A stretch of DNA of 46,184 nucleotides from Tateyamaria pelophila (GTDB lineage: Bacteria; Pseudomonadota; Alphaproteobacteria; Rhodobacterales; Rhodobacteraceae): assembly GCF_019966495.1 (NCBI RefSeq), contig NZ_JAIMIA010000030.1, positions 1 through 46,184 of the forward strand. Reading direction: 5' to 3'. Under the pieces are notes generated by a model that worked only from the letters and a program-made list of their open reading frames with translations, was not told where the DNA came from and searched no databases. The translations under genes and the position numbers were made by a program. Numbering within the stretch: the first letter of the stretch is position 1; the number at the start of each line of letters is the position of its first letter. Shown here in pieces: positions 9,318-17,709 of this stretch.

Positions 9318-10160
9318 TTACCCTTTGACCGCGCCGGACGTCAGGCCCTGTACAAGATAGCGTTGAATGAAGATGAAGAAGAGACAGCTTGGGATCAGTG
9401 CCAGCACCCCGGCGGCCATCATCTGTCCCCAGTCGACGGAGAATTTTGAGACGAATGTCAAAAGCCCAACGGGGAATGTCATCGTGTCGTTCTTGCTGAT
9501 CAGCATCAGCGCGAAGAGCAGCTCGGACCAGGCGGCGGTAAAAACAAAGCCCAGCGTCGCACCAAGCCCAGGCAATGTCAGCGGAAGGATGACCTTGCGC
9601 AGCGCCTCGAACCTTGAACAACCATCCATCATCGCCGCCTCTTCGAGGTCCTTGGGAATACCGTCAAAGAAGGATTGCATGAGAAACGTGGCGAAGGGGA
9701 TGTTGAAGGCGGTGTACACGATGATCAGGCTGGTCAACGAGTTGAGCAAGCCCAAACCGGCGATGATCTTGTAGATCGGCGCAATGATCATCAGCAGCGG
9801 AAACATCTGGGTGATCAACATGATCGCGATGATGAGTTTCTTGCCACCAAAATCAAACCGCGAGAACGCATATCCGGCGCCCGCCGCAAAAAGCGTGGTC
9901 AATGCGGCAGTGCCAAGCGAAACGATCAGGGAATTGCTGAAATACGACAGGAAGTCGGTTTGAAAGAGCACCGCTACAAAATTGGAAAGCGTGAATTCAC
10001 TGGGCCAAAGCCGGGTTCCATCGGTGTAGATCAGCCTGTCCGGCGTTACCGCGATTTTCACCAGCCAGTACAAGGGGAATAGCGCAAACACCAAGTAAAA
10101 AACGATTGCTGCGTATTTTCCCACAACAAGGGCAGGGCGCTTGAGCTGTGAAAACCCCAT
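9318..10160 (-). CDS. Sugar ABC transporter permease (MalG type)
   Basis: Second membrane subunit of the CUT1 importer, about 280 residues with six transmembrane helices. The EAA loop that docks on the ATPase reads EEAAMMDGCSRFEALRKVIL, a clear family hallmark. A longer reading frame begins at 10199, but the ATG at 10160 is preceded by GAGGG at good spacing and lies just past the stop of the first permease gene (10168), so I prefer it; the upstream start would overlap the neighbour by 32 bases. The C-terminus has the FIFIQRYLVQGLTSGAVKG ending usual for MalG proteins. Confidence 0.93.
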   Translation of the reverse strand: MGFSQLKRPALVVGKYAAIVFYLVFALFPLYWLVKIAVTPDRLIYTDGTRLWPSEFTLSNFVAVLFQTDFLSYFSNSLIVSLGTAALTTLFAAGAGYAFSRFDFGGKKLIIAIMLITQMFPLLMIIAPIYKIIAGLGLLNSLTSLIIVYTAFNIPFATFLMQSFFDGIPKDLEEAAMMDGCSRFEALRKVILPLTLPGLGATLGFVFTAAWSELLFALMLISKNDTMTFPVGLLTFVSKFSVDWGQMMAAGVLALIPSCLFFIFIQRYLVQGLTSGAVKG

Positions 10161-10167
10161 CCGACCC

Positions 10168-11103
10168 TCAGACCTTAACCAGCTTTTTGCGGATGACAAG
10201 AAGGATGACCGCGTAAATCATCAAGAGGATCAGCAGGACAACGGCGATGGCGGAGGCATATCCGAAATCCAACCTCCGGAAGGCGGTGGTGAAGATATAG
10301 GAGGAGATGATCTGGGTGGAATTTGCAGGCCCGCCACCTGTCATCACATAGATCAGATCAGCGAAGTTGGCGATCCAGATAGTCCGCAGCATGACGGTAA
10401 TAGCGATCATCGGGGCAAGGAAGGGCAAGGTAATCTTGGTAAAGGTCTGCCAGGCGCTCGCCCCGTCTATCTCGGCAGCCTCGTACATATCACCCGGGAT
10501 CGATTGCAGTGCAGCCAGCAAGGTGATGGCGAAAAAGGGAACACCAAACCAGACGTTGGCGGCGATCGGACCCCAAAGCGCCAGATCGGGGTCGCCCAGA
10601 ATGTTGTAGGGTTCGGACAGGATGCCCAAAGCGGTCAGCCAATGCGGAAGTGGGCCGATCACAGGATTGAACAGCCACGCCCATGTGAGGGCGGACAAGA
10701 ATGTGGGAACAGCCCACGGCAGAAAGACCAGCGCCTGGAACAATTTCTTGCCAAAGAAATGCGTGTTCAGCAGCATCGCCAGTCCGAGACCCAGAAAGAA
10801 TTGGAGGGTGATCGACCAGAATGTCCACCAGAACGTGTTTTCCAGCGCAATCCAGAATTTGCGATCTGCCCAGAGTTTTGCATAGTTTTCAAACCCGATC
10901 CAACCCGTGTTGAATGGGCGCAGCAACTCGATGGACTGGAAAGAATAGGAAATGCCGATAATGAGCGGCATGAGCATCACGGCGCCGATCAGGATGATCG
11001 ACGGTGACAGGTACACAAACGGCTCGACGACATATTGCCAATAGAGCGAGCGTCGAGCCCGGGTTTCCCCGCGCTCGACCGTGTTTTGTTTGCGCGTGAT
11101 CAC
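10168..11103 (-). CDS. Sugar ABC transporter permease (MalF type)
   Basis: First membrane subunit of the CUT1 importer, about 311 residues with six helices. The docking loop is YEAAEIDGASAWQTFTKITL. The start is chosen at GTG 11103, where the GTG overlaps the TGA of the binding-protein gene as GTGA, the normal sign of translational coupling; the longer frame from 11151 would overlap the binding-protein gene by 52 bases. The N-terminal 20 residues are basic and cytoplasmic, followed by helix 1 at YLSPSIILIGAVMLMPLI. Partner of the MalG-type permease that follows. Confidence 0.93.
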   Translation of the reverse strand: MITRKQNTVERGETRARRSLYWQYVVEPFVYLSPSIILIGAVMLMPLIIGISYSFQSIELLRPFNTGWIGFENYAKLWADRKFWIALENTFWWTFWSITLQFFLGLGLAMLLNTHFFGKKLFQALVFLPWAVPTFLSALTWAWLFNPVIGPLPHWLTALGILSEPYNILGDPDLALWGPIAANVWFGVPFFAITLLAALQSIPGDMYEAAEIDGASAWQTFTKITLPFLAPMIAITVMLRTIWIANFADLIYVMTGGGPANSTQIISSYIFTTAFRRLDFGYASAIAVVLLILLMIYAVILLVIRKKLVKV

Positions 11104-12359
11104 TGCGCGGCTTTCCACTTGCCGTATTCCTCGGTCAGGAAGGCCGCCCACTCATCGGCAAGATCTTGCGCCGTGCGTTGACCCAACAAGGCTTCTTGCG
11201 CTGTCTCGATCACCATCGTGCTGCCGAAGTAGCCCCATTGCTCCAGATAGGTCGGCATGATCGTCGGCACATATTCTTCGCCGTTCAATTGATCGAACCA
11301 GCCTTTGAACTGCTCTGTCTGGAAATACGGGTCCTGATCAGCGCCTTCGTGGATCGGGATCACGCCAACGCGCTTTGCCCACACCGCGTTGGCATCAGGA
11401 TTGGCCAATGCGGCCACGAGGTTCCAGGCGTCACTTTCATGTTCAGTTGCCTTGAACACGGACCATCCCGCGAAACCGATGGTCGGGAAGGCTTTGCCCG
11501 AGGGCCCGACGGGCATCGGGATAACCGCGAAATCCTCGGCTGGCATACGTTCCGCAATCGCGATCAGCGCGTCGGGATCCTGATCAAGGAACGCACAGGT
11601 GCCCGAGTAGAAGCCCGCAACGATCTCGTTAAAGCCCCAGTTGACGCTGTCCTTGGGCGCATAGCCATTCTGGTAGAGATCCAGCAGGAACTGGATGCCT
11701 TCGACCGATCCCGGCTCGTTCAAACGGCTTTGACCATCTTCGGTGAAAAACTCGTTGGTGCCGTTCATCACAGCAGCCATCATGATCCAGCCATTGGTGC
11801 CGCCGGGGCCACCGCGCAAGCAATACCCCGATTTACCCGGCAACTCGGACACTTTCCGCGAGGCTTCCATGAATTCGGCCATCGTCGCGGGCGGTGCGTC
11901 GACGCCAGCCTCTGCCAGCAGCTTCTTGTTGTAGAACATGGCACGGAGGTAAAACCCGTATGGGATCATGTAGGCATCACCGGCCTGGCGCGCCATATCC
12001 AGCGTTTTCTGGGTCAGAGTGCCGCCATGTTCCCAGCCCGCGATATGCTCTTCAAGGCTCGCAAGTTGGTCAGACCCCGCATAGAGCGCCAGCCATGTAT
12101 CCGGCATTTCCACGACATCCGGGATATCGCCACCCGCGACCATCGTGGCCAGCTTTTCAAACGCCTGGCCCCAGGGCAGGCTGATGATCTCGACGGTGAC
12201 GCCGTCATTTGCGGCCTCATATTCGTCAACCAAAGCCTGAAGTGTTTCGGTCCGCGCCGGACTGGTAATGACTTCAACCAGTTTCAGGTTCGTGTCCGCA
12301 TAGGCGGCTGATGCCAGCAGCATTGCAGCGGCCCCTATACCTTTGAAGAGATGTCTCAT
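11100..12359 (-). CDS. Sugar ABC transporter substrate-binding protein (family 1)
   Basis: Periplasmic binding protein of the CUT1 importer, 419 residues. The ATG at 12359 is preceded by GGAGGAAAT and opens a standard signal peptide (MRHLFKGIGAAAMLLASAAYA) with cleavage after Ala21 or so; the frame extends 13 codons further but without a binding site. The mature protein has the family-1 layout: TSPARTETLQALVDEYEAAN near the N-terminus, GGDIPDVVEMPDTW, and MFYNKKLLAEAGV. These segments are characteristic of proteins that bind oligosaccharides, glycerol phosphate or amino sugars. The ligand is not evident from sequence. The neighbours (SIS protein, ROK kinase) point to an amino sugar or glycosylamine. 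Confidence 0.93.
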   Translation of the reverse strand: MRHLFKGIGAAAMLLASAAYADTNLKLVEVITSPARTETLQALVDEYEAANDGVTVEIISLPWGQAFEKLATMVAGGDIPDVVEMPDTWLALYAGSDQLASLEEHIAGWEHGGTLTQKTLDMARQAGDAYMIPYGFYLRAMFYNKKLLAEAGVDAPPATMAEFMEASRKVSELPGKSGYCLRGGPGGTNGWIMMAAVMNGTNEFFTEDGQSRLNEPGSVEGIQFLLDLYQNGYAPKDSVNWGFNEIVAGFYSGTCAFLDQDPDALIAIAERMPAEDFAVIPMPVGPSGKAFPTIGFAGWSVFKATEHESDAWNLVAALANPDANAVWAKRVGVIPIHEGADQDPYFQTEQFKGWFDQLNGEEYVPTIMPTYLEQWGYFGSTMVIETAQEALLGQRTAQDLADEWAAFLTEEYGKWKAAQ

Positions 12360-12399
12360 ATTTCCTCCGGTTGGTGTTTTGGTTTCAAACGGTGCCACA

Positions 12400-13551
12400 T
12401 CATGCGGCGCTCTTGCTCAGGGCCTCTTCGAAATCGGCCCAAAGGTCTTCTACGTTTTCCAAGCCCAGGCTGATCCGCACCAACGAAGGTGAAACGCCGA
12501 AACGTTGCATCGAGTTTTCTTCGCCCGCCTGTGCGAGCCCAACGCGGGCCGGGAGGATCAGGCTTTCAAAACCGCCCCAACTCACGCCCAGCCGGAACAG
12601 TTTCAGCGCGTCGGACAGGCGCGGAATGTCAATGCTGTCGTCCAGTTCAAAGGACATCAGCCCGGAGCGACCGTGCAGGCCGGGCACTGAATTCCCACCG
12701 GGCGAATGCACACGGGTCACGCAAGGCAGGTTCGACAGGCGGTCGACAAAGACATTTGCCGTTCTTTGATGTTGCTGCATCCGGGCATCCAGTGTGCGCA
12801 GTCCACGGGTGAGCAGAAACGCTTCAAACGGTGCGAGCTTTGCGCCCAGCAAAGGAAGGGTCAGATCACGGATCTGCCTGATCAACCTGTCCGAGGATAT
12901 GACGACACCGGCGACCGTGTCCGAATGCCCGGAGATGAACTTGGACGCTGAATGCACCACGATGTCGATGCCCAAAACCAGCGGGTTTTGGAAAATCGGC
13001 GTCGCCCAGGAGTTGTCAATCATGGTGAGCGTGCCGTGACGGCGGGCCTGTTCGGCCACTTTGGGCAAGTTCATCGGCTGAAAAACGACGGAATTGGGGC
13101 TTTCCAGATATGCGAGCCGCACGCCTTTGAGCAAGTCAGGGTCATCTTCAAACGCGGCGACGGAGTGATATGAAATGTCGACCCCGAACGGGCGCAACAT
13201 CCGTTCAAACAGGCGATACGCATCCGGATACGCGTGTTCGACGCAGGCGATGCGATCACCGGGTTTGACGAAGGCGAGGACGGATGATGAAATCGCCGCC
13301 ATGCCAGAGGCAAATCCAACAGCGGCTTCGCCCCGTTCCGAAGTCGCCATCAGGGCCTCGAACGCGGCGACGGTCGGGTTTTGAACACGGGTGTAGATAG
13401 CGGTATCCGAACGGCCCGCCATCCGGTCTTCGAACGCCTGATAGCTGTCGAACGTGAACAGAGAACTTTGCACGATGGGCGGCGTGACAGAACCGTGCGT
13501 GCCGCCAAATGCCGCTGCCAGCAGCGTGGCAATTTCGTGCTCTTCAGTCAA
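12400..13551 (-). CDS. PLP enzyme of the Cys/Met metabolism family (cystathionine synthase/lyase type)
   Basis: 383 residues, fold type I PLP enzyme of the trans-sulfuration family (MetB, MetC, MetZ, methionine gamma-lyase). The PLP lysine is Lys204 in HSASKFISGHSD. The phosphate-binding Tyr-x-Arg of the neighbouring subunit is Tyr53/Arg55 in YTRVQNPT. The start is a TTG at 13551 with AAGGGG upstream, overlapping the end of the GntR gene by 8 bases. Members either cleave C-S bonds or swap a gamma substituent. It sits between a regulator and a sugar importer, with no methionine or cysteine gene near. That is unusual: it may act on an amino-acid moiety released from an imported conjugate, or make a beta/gamma elimination. 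The exact reaction is unknown. Confidence 0.88.
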   Translation of the reverse strand: MTEEHEIATLLAAAFGGTHGSVTPPIVQSSLFTFDSYQAFEDRMAGRSDTAIYTRVQNPTVAAFEALMATSERGEAAVGFASGMAAISSSVLAFVKPGDRIACVEHAYPDAYRLFERMLRPFGVDISYHSVAAFEDDPDLLKGVRLAYLESPNSVVFQPMNLPKVAEQARRHGTLTMIDNSWATPIFQNPLVLGIDIVVHSASKFISGHSDTVAGVVISSDRLIRQIRDLTLPLLGAKLAPFEAFLLTRGLRTLDARMQQHQRTANVFVDRLSNLPCVTRVHSPGGNSVPGLHGRSGLMSFELDDSIDIPRLSDALKLFRLGVSWGGFESLILPARVGLAQAGEENSMQRFGVSPSLVRISLGLENVEDLWADFEEALSKSAA

Positions 13552-14302
13552 TTTTCTGCCCCTTCATCACTTCAAGTACGGCAATTTCCACCATTTCACT
13601 GATTTCCGCGGCCAGTCGGACGGCCGCTTCGACGTCTTTTGCGGCAATGGCTTCGGCCAGCGGACGATGCAGGGGAATTGTGTCTTCGCCCAAATGCGGC
13701 TTACCGAACGGCGTTTCGTAAATGTCGTGAAAAGCGCTGTGCATCTGCGAGATCAATTGTTGAAACAACGGGTTTCCGGTGGCCTCGTAGATTGCACTGT
13801 GGAAACGCGCATCGGCTGGTCGCCAGTCTTCGCCAGCTTCATATACGGCCATGAGTTCCGCCATCCGCGCCACGATGATTTTGCGTTGCTGCGACGTGGC
13901 CAATCTGGTCGCGATTTTCACCGCTTCGATTTCCAGCGGGCGACGCACGGCATTGGTTCTGAGAAGGCTTTCGGCCTCGATCTTCAGTGTCATCGGAATG
14001 CGGATGGATGACGCTGAAATCTCTGCCGCCAAGGTTGTTCCAGCCCCCTTGTTGCGCACGACGATGCCCATGCCCTGCCAGGCTTTCAAGGCCTCACGGA
14101 TCGTGGAGCGCCCAACGTTCAACCGATTTGCGATCTCAACCTCGGGCGGCAGCCGGTCACCGATTTGCAGATCCGCGGACTCGATCATTTCGACCAATGC
14201 GTCCAACACGCCCCGCTCCGATGTAAGTGGTCGCAGGTGCTGTAGCAGATCCTTGTTGGTTTCTGCCTTGGCTTGTCGGGTCCGGGACACGGTCTCAGGC
14301 AC
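13544..14302 (-). CDS. GntR-family regulator, FadR/FCD subgroup
   Basis: 252-residue transcription factor. An N-terminal winged helix (about 25-100) contains IGDRLPPEVEIANRLNVGRS followed by TIREALKAWQGMG, the GntR signature. The C-terminal FCD domain has the usual Asp/His pattern (DARFHSAIYEATGNP, later PLHRPLAEAI) that binds metal and a small carboxylate or sugar acid in studied members. GTG start at 14302 with AGGA upstream. First gene of the leftward operon and divergent from the SIS-ROK pair; two matching palindromes in the 134-base gap are its probable operators, so it likely represses both arms until the substrate or a phosphorylated intermediate binds. Confidence 0.93.
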   Translation of the reverse strand: MPETVSRTRQAKAETNKDLLQHLRPLTSERGVLDALVEMIESADLQIGDRLPPEVEIANRLNVGRSTIREALKAWQGMGIVVRNKGAGTTLAAEISASSIRIPMTLKIEAESLLRTNAVRRPLEIEAVKIATRLATSQQRKIIVARMAELMAVYEAGEDWRPADARFHSAIYEATGNPLFQQLISQMHSAFHDIYETPFGKPHLGEDTIPLHRPLAEAIAAKDVEAAVRLAAEISEMVEIAVLEVMKGQKID

Positions 14303-14342
14303 ATTTCAGTCCTTTGAAAGGCGAGTCAGCTGCATCTTATCT

Positions 14343-14374
14343 TTGTCCGACATTAAGTCAACATTGTCAGACAT
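14343..14374. promoter_or_regulatory. Twin operator for the GntR regulator
   Basis: Two near-identical 11-mers, TTGTCCGACAT (14343-14353) and TTGTCAGACAT (14364-14374), differ only at the centre base. Each core TGTCNGACA is a perfect odd palindrome, and the two centres are 21 bp apart, i.e. two helical turns on one face of the DNA. Sites of the form TNGTNNNACNA are common for the FCD subgroup. They lie in the divergent gap between the regulator gene and the SIS gene and so could control both directions. Seen directly; the binding is inferred. Confidence 0.7.
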
Positions 14375-14436
14375 AGTTGCCAGAATGATCCACAGAAGGT
14401 ATAGCGGGACAAGGACTTTTTTTTCGGGAACGCTTG

Positions 14437-15540
14437 ATGAAACTCTGGAAAACCGAACAGGAAATCAGGCAACAACCAGTTGTTTGGGCAGCGTGGGGTG
14501 AGGCTTTTTCGGAGCGGTTAGTGGCTCTGCGCAGTTGGGTCGCACAAAGCGGTGCCACCGAAATATGGCTATGCGGCGCAGGAACGTCTGCCTTCATCGG
14601 TGACATCGTAGCGTCAGGTTTGGGGGCGAGAAGCGCATTGCCTTTGCGTGCCATCGCATCGACCGATCTGGTCTCGGCACCGCATCTGTTTCGCCGCGCA
14701 GGCGTCCGGCCTTTGGTGGTATCCTTTGGCAGAAGCGGAGACAGCGCCGAAAGCATAGGCACGCTGGATGTGCTGGATGCGCTTTGGCCAGACGCGCCAC
14801 GGCTGAACATCACATGCAATGCAGGCAGCGTATTGGCGACCCGGAGCGGTTTTAACCAACGCGTCGTTGTTTTGCCGGAGGAAACCCATGACGCCGGGTT
14901 TGCGATGACCGCCAGTTTCTCAACGATGCTGCTGACCGCTTTGGGGATTTTGGATCCGGATTTTGAATCCCGACCAGATGCATTCGTGGACAGAATGCAC
15001 TTGTTGTCGCGCGTCGGAGACAGTTTGTTGAACTCGGCAAGCCAGTGGGCTGAAACCCGGAAAATACCGTCGCGACTGGTCGTTCTCGGGTCTGGCCCTC
15101 TGGCCTATGCTGCGCGCGAAGCGGCGCTGAAGGTCATGGAATTGAGTGCGGGCCGCATTCCGGCCTTGTGGGAGTCCATGCTCGGGTTTCGGCATGGCCC
15201 CAAAGCCTTTGTGAATGAGGACACCCCCATTCTGGGCTTCATGTCGTCTGACCCGCACAGCCTGCGCTATGATACCGATCTGATGGCCGAGTTGGCCCTG
15301 CAATTCCCGCACGCTTCGACAACCTGCATCGGAACAAATCCTACCGCTGACCTGTCATTTGAAGCCGGTCTTTCCGACGTCACCAACACAGTTCTCTATG
15401 TCATGGTTGCGCAATTGCTGGCAGTGCATTGGGCAAAGTCCCTGAACCTCAATGTTGACAACCCATTTGAGGGGCAAGCGACGCTGACACGCGTCGTGAG
15501 CGGTGTGACGCTGTATCCCTTGGGGCAACCGGATGGCTAG
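14437..15540 (+). CDS. SIS-domain sugar isomerase/deaminase, AgaS-like
   Basis: 367-residue protein with two SIS domains (about 42-170 and 210-340). Phosphosugar-binding Ser/Thr segments are visible at WLCGAGTSAFIGD, VVSFGRSGDSAES and VVLGSGPLAYAARE. The stretch ELSAGRIPALWESMLGFRHG followed by PKAFVN closely follows AgaS, which deaminates and isomerises galactosamine 6-phosphate to tagatose 6-phosphate. Related SIS enzymes are glucosamine-6-phosphate deaminases and the FrlB/FraB deglycases that split 6-phosphofructosyl-amines, so a deglycase role is the main alternative. ATG at 14437 (a TTG precedes it in frame); the ribosome binding site is poor. Overlaps the ROK kinase gene by 8 bases; the pair would phosphorylate then deaminate an imported sugar. 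Confidence 0.85.
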   Translation: MKLWKTEQEIRQQPVVWAAWGEAFSERLVALRSWVAQSGATEIWLCGAGTSAFIGDIVASGLGARSALPLRAIASTDLVSAPHLFRRAGVRPLVVSFGRSGDSAESIGTLDVLDALWPDAPRLNITCNAGSVLATRSGFNQRVVVLPEETHDAGFAMTASFSTMLLTALGILDPDFESRPDAFVDRMHLLSRVGDSLLNSASQWAETRKIPSRLVVLGSGPLAYAAREAALKVMELSAGRIPALWESMLGFRHGPKAFVNEDTPILGFMSSDPHSLRYDTDLMAELALQFPHASTTCIGTNPTADLSFEAGLSDVTNTVLYVMVAQLLAVHWAKSLNLNVDNPFEGQATLTRVVSGVTLYPLGQPDG

Positions 15541-16474
15541 ACTGGGGCATGCTGCGGGCTTGGATGTTGGCGGTACAAAAATTGCAGCGCAGCTTTTTGA
15601 CGAAACATGGAATGTTATCGACGCCAGAGAGGTGGCGACGCCCAAGACAAGCTACGCGTCCCTGTTGAATGTGATCGTCAATGAAATCAACTGGCTGCAC
15701 GCTACAGGAGACGGTGTGCAAATCCCGATCGGCATCGGATTGCCCGGGATTGTCGACCCCCGAACCGGCGCCGTATTGACGGCGAACTTGCCGGCCTCCG
15801 GCCACCCCCTGTGGACGGATCTGGTGCAGCGGCTGGCCGGATTTGATCCCGTAATCATCAACGACTGCCGGGCCTTTGCCCTGTCTGAAGCCGTATTGGG
15901 TGCAGGGCATGATCACGAAACGGTGGTCGGATTGGTGATCGGCACAGGACTTGCCGGTGGTCTCGTCTTTGGTGGAAATCTGATCAAAGGGTCCAATGGC
16001 GCGGCTGGTGAATTCGGGCACATCCCAATTCCGACACATCTCTTGCAGAAATACGGCCTGCCGGTTCTGTGGTGCGGATGCGGGCGCAGCGGTTGTTACG
16101 AAACGCTGGGCTCGGGCGTCGGCCTGTCGCGCATCGCCAAACACGTGACGGGAGAGGATATCGATGCATCGGCCTTTGCCAAGAATCCGGATCACATTGC
16201 GCCGGATCTGCAACGCTGTCTGAGCATCTGGATTGATCTGCTTTCGGAGCTCGTGATGGAACTTTGCCTGACCGTCGACCCTGATTGCATTGTTCTGGGA
16301 GGCGGCGCATCAAAAGCGCCCGGCTTGGTCTCCGGATTGACAAATGCCCTCGACGGAAAGCTTTTGACGGCTATGACCGGACCGATGATCTGCCTGGCGC
16401 AAGGTGGCCCGCAAAGCGGCGCCCGAGGGGCCGCGTTCGCAGCAGTGATGGCACGTAATGCAAAGGGCTCGTGA
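15533..16474 (+). CDS. ROK-family sugar kinase
   Basis: 313-residue kinase of the ROK family (NagK, glucokinase, Mlc relatives) without the N-terminal DNA-binding domain of ROK repressors. Visible motifs: phosphate loop GLDVGGTKIA (9-18), catalytic Asp111 in INDCRAFALSEAV, hexose-binding GEFGH at 159-163 (the ExGH motif), and zinc-binding CGCGRSGC at 181-188. These fit an N-acetylhexosamine or hexosamine kinase. The start overlaps the SIS gene stop. Substrate order inferred: sugar enters through the CUT1 importer, is phosphorylated here, then converted by the SIS protein. No N-acetylglucosamine-6-phosphate deacetylase is encoded in the window, so a free amine sugar is likelier than the acetylated form unless a deacetylase lies elsewhere. 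Confidence 0.9.
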   Translation: MARLGHAAGLDVGGTKIAAQLFDETWNVIDAREVATPKTSYASLLNVIVNEINWLHATGDGVQIPIGIGLPGIVDPRTGAVLTANLPASGHPLWTDLVQRLAGFDPVIINDCRAFALSEAVLGAGHDHETVVGLVIGTGLAGGLVFGGNLIKGSNGAAGEFGHIPIPTHLLQKYGLPVLWCGCGRSGCYETLGSGVGLSRIAKHVTGEDIDASAFAKNPDHIAPDLQRCLSIWIDLLSELVMELCLTVDPDCIVLGGGASKAPGLVSGLTNALDGKLLTAMTGPMICLAQGGPQSGARGAAFAAVMARNAKGS

Positions 16475-16744
16475 TATCGTCGCGGAATGGGTTGCCACCG
16501 GATTTCACACGACTCACATTGACTTTGTCGAGCGACGCACGGGCGTCTGTCTATGTCATCCGAACCAAAGTGTCGCCGACTGGGTCACCGGGTTTGTTGT
16601 GCACCCGGGTCTGTAGATTGCGGCACATTCGAAAGACTTTCAGCACGGGGCAGCGCATCCCAGAACGGCAGAGCCTGGGGTTTGCCATCCAGAAGAATGG
16701 CCCGGCGCTGAACATTGCCGATCGGCATGCCGTGCGCGAACAGC
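16475..16744. other. Convergent gap, possible small ORF
   Basis: The gap between the ROK kinase and the phosphatase gene holds no clear gene. A minus-strand frame from ATG 16791 to 16585 (68 residues, overlapping the phosphatase 3' end by 47 bases) reads like protein but has no recognisable domain and no strong binding site. CCGGGT (16588-16593) and ACCCGG (16603-16608) form a small hairpin that could help end transcription. Confidence 0.25.
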
Positions 16745-17701
16745 CTAAAGACCGGACAGGAGCAAAACAGTTCTGTCGTCAAAATACTCATCGCTGGTCG
16801 ATCCTTTGACCGCCGCGAACGGCCCGGTCTTGTGAAAATCAACCTCTTCGGCGCGGTGAAAGCGCTCTTCCCACTCCGACATTACAGCCATTTCGGGAAA
16901 GTCCGGATAGCCATCGGAGAATATCTCGATGCTTTGAACATCACTTTTGGGGCGCACCATGTCTATCAGGTGCCCCAATTGCGGGACGGTTCCATTCAAC
17001 GTATCAAAGCACAGCGGTGAACCAGTGGCGTTTCCCAGACGGAATTGCGTCTGAATGCCCCCGTTCAGAAAGGCCACCACGCTTGCCGCGTCAGCTTCCA
17101 AACCGTTCGCTTCGATGGCTTGAGAGATGATCTGGTCCGCCGCAGCGCGATCTAGCACAGCCTCACGCACCGCCGCGTCAAATCCCAGAAATATGACGCG
17201 GCGCACGGATTTCTCCAACACGTCGGGATCGGCCTCCCGTTCTTGCAACCGTTTGAAAACACAGACACGGGCAACGGTCGAAACGCTGTCGATCAGCTTT
17301 TCGTGCCTCAGCACTTCAGTGCCATTCAACCGAATCCCGGTATCGCCAAGCGTCATGAAGCGCCATTCGTCTCCGCAATCCAACGCAATCGCCAAGGTTG
17401 TCGACGGCGGGATCGGCAGCGCAAGCGGGTCCGTGCGCGTCGCCAGACCTGATGTCAGATGGTGTACAATCTGTGGAGCGGGAATATCGCGCAGGCCGGG
17501 CGTTGATGCCATGTCCGTCATAAGCTGGGCAACTGTCAAAGCGGCCAACCGCCCGGTTCCGATCCCCCCGACGATTGTGCCGCGCGGGTCGGTCGCGCCA
17601 TCAAAGACACCATAGATCTGGCCCGGAACAATCAACGGGACATCGTCCCCCAACCGAACCCCGTCACGATATTTCGACTGGCTTTTGAGCTCGAAATGCA
17701 T
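16745..17701 (-). CDS. PP2C-type protein phosphatase-like protein
   Basis: 318 residues resembling the PPM/PP2C metal-dependent phosphatase fold. Motifs in order: GVFDGATD (31-38, metal ligands Asp34 and the following Gly), GTGRLAALTV (48-57), STTLAIAL (100-107), LGDTGIRL (118-125), FSDGYPD near 276-282 and DDRTVLLL near 309-316, which is the usual DN/DD end motif. All four aspartates expected to hold the two metal ions seem to be there. No membrane segment or signal. It begins 8 bases after the permease gene and is the last member of the ABC importer operon. It may dephosphorylate a cytoplasmic protein or a small imported compound; the family normally acts on phospho-Ser/Thr, but its place in a transport operon leaves the substrate open. 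Confidence 0.75.
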   Translation of the reverse strand: MHFELKSQSKYRDGVRLGDDVPLIVPGQIYGVFDGATDPRGTIVGGIGTGRLAALTVAQLMTDMASTPGLRDIPAPQIVHHLTSGLATRTDPLALPIPPSTTLAIALDCGDEWRFMTLGDTGIRLNGTEVLRHEKLIDSVSTVARVCVFKRLQEREADPDVLEKSVRRVIFLGFDAAVREAVLDRAAADQIISQAIEANGLEADAASVVAFLNGGIQTQFRLGNATGSPLCFDTLNGTVPQLGHLIDMVRPKSDVQSIEIFSDGYPDFPEMAVMSEWEERFHRAEEVDFHKTGPFAAVKGSTSDEYFDDRTVLLLSGL

Positions 17702-17709
17702 GTTTGACC

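Noticed and set aside
11166-12311. Long plus-strand open frame opposite the sugar-binding protein
   Set aside because: The minus-strand gene has signal peptide, binding site and family motifs; the other strand reads as His/Arg-rich noise.
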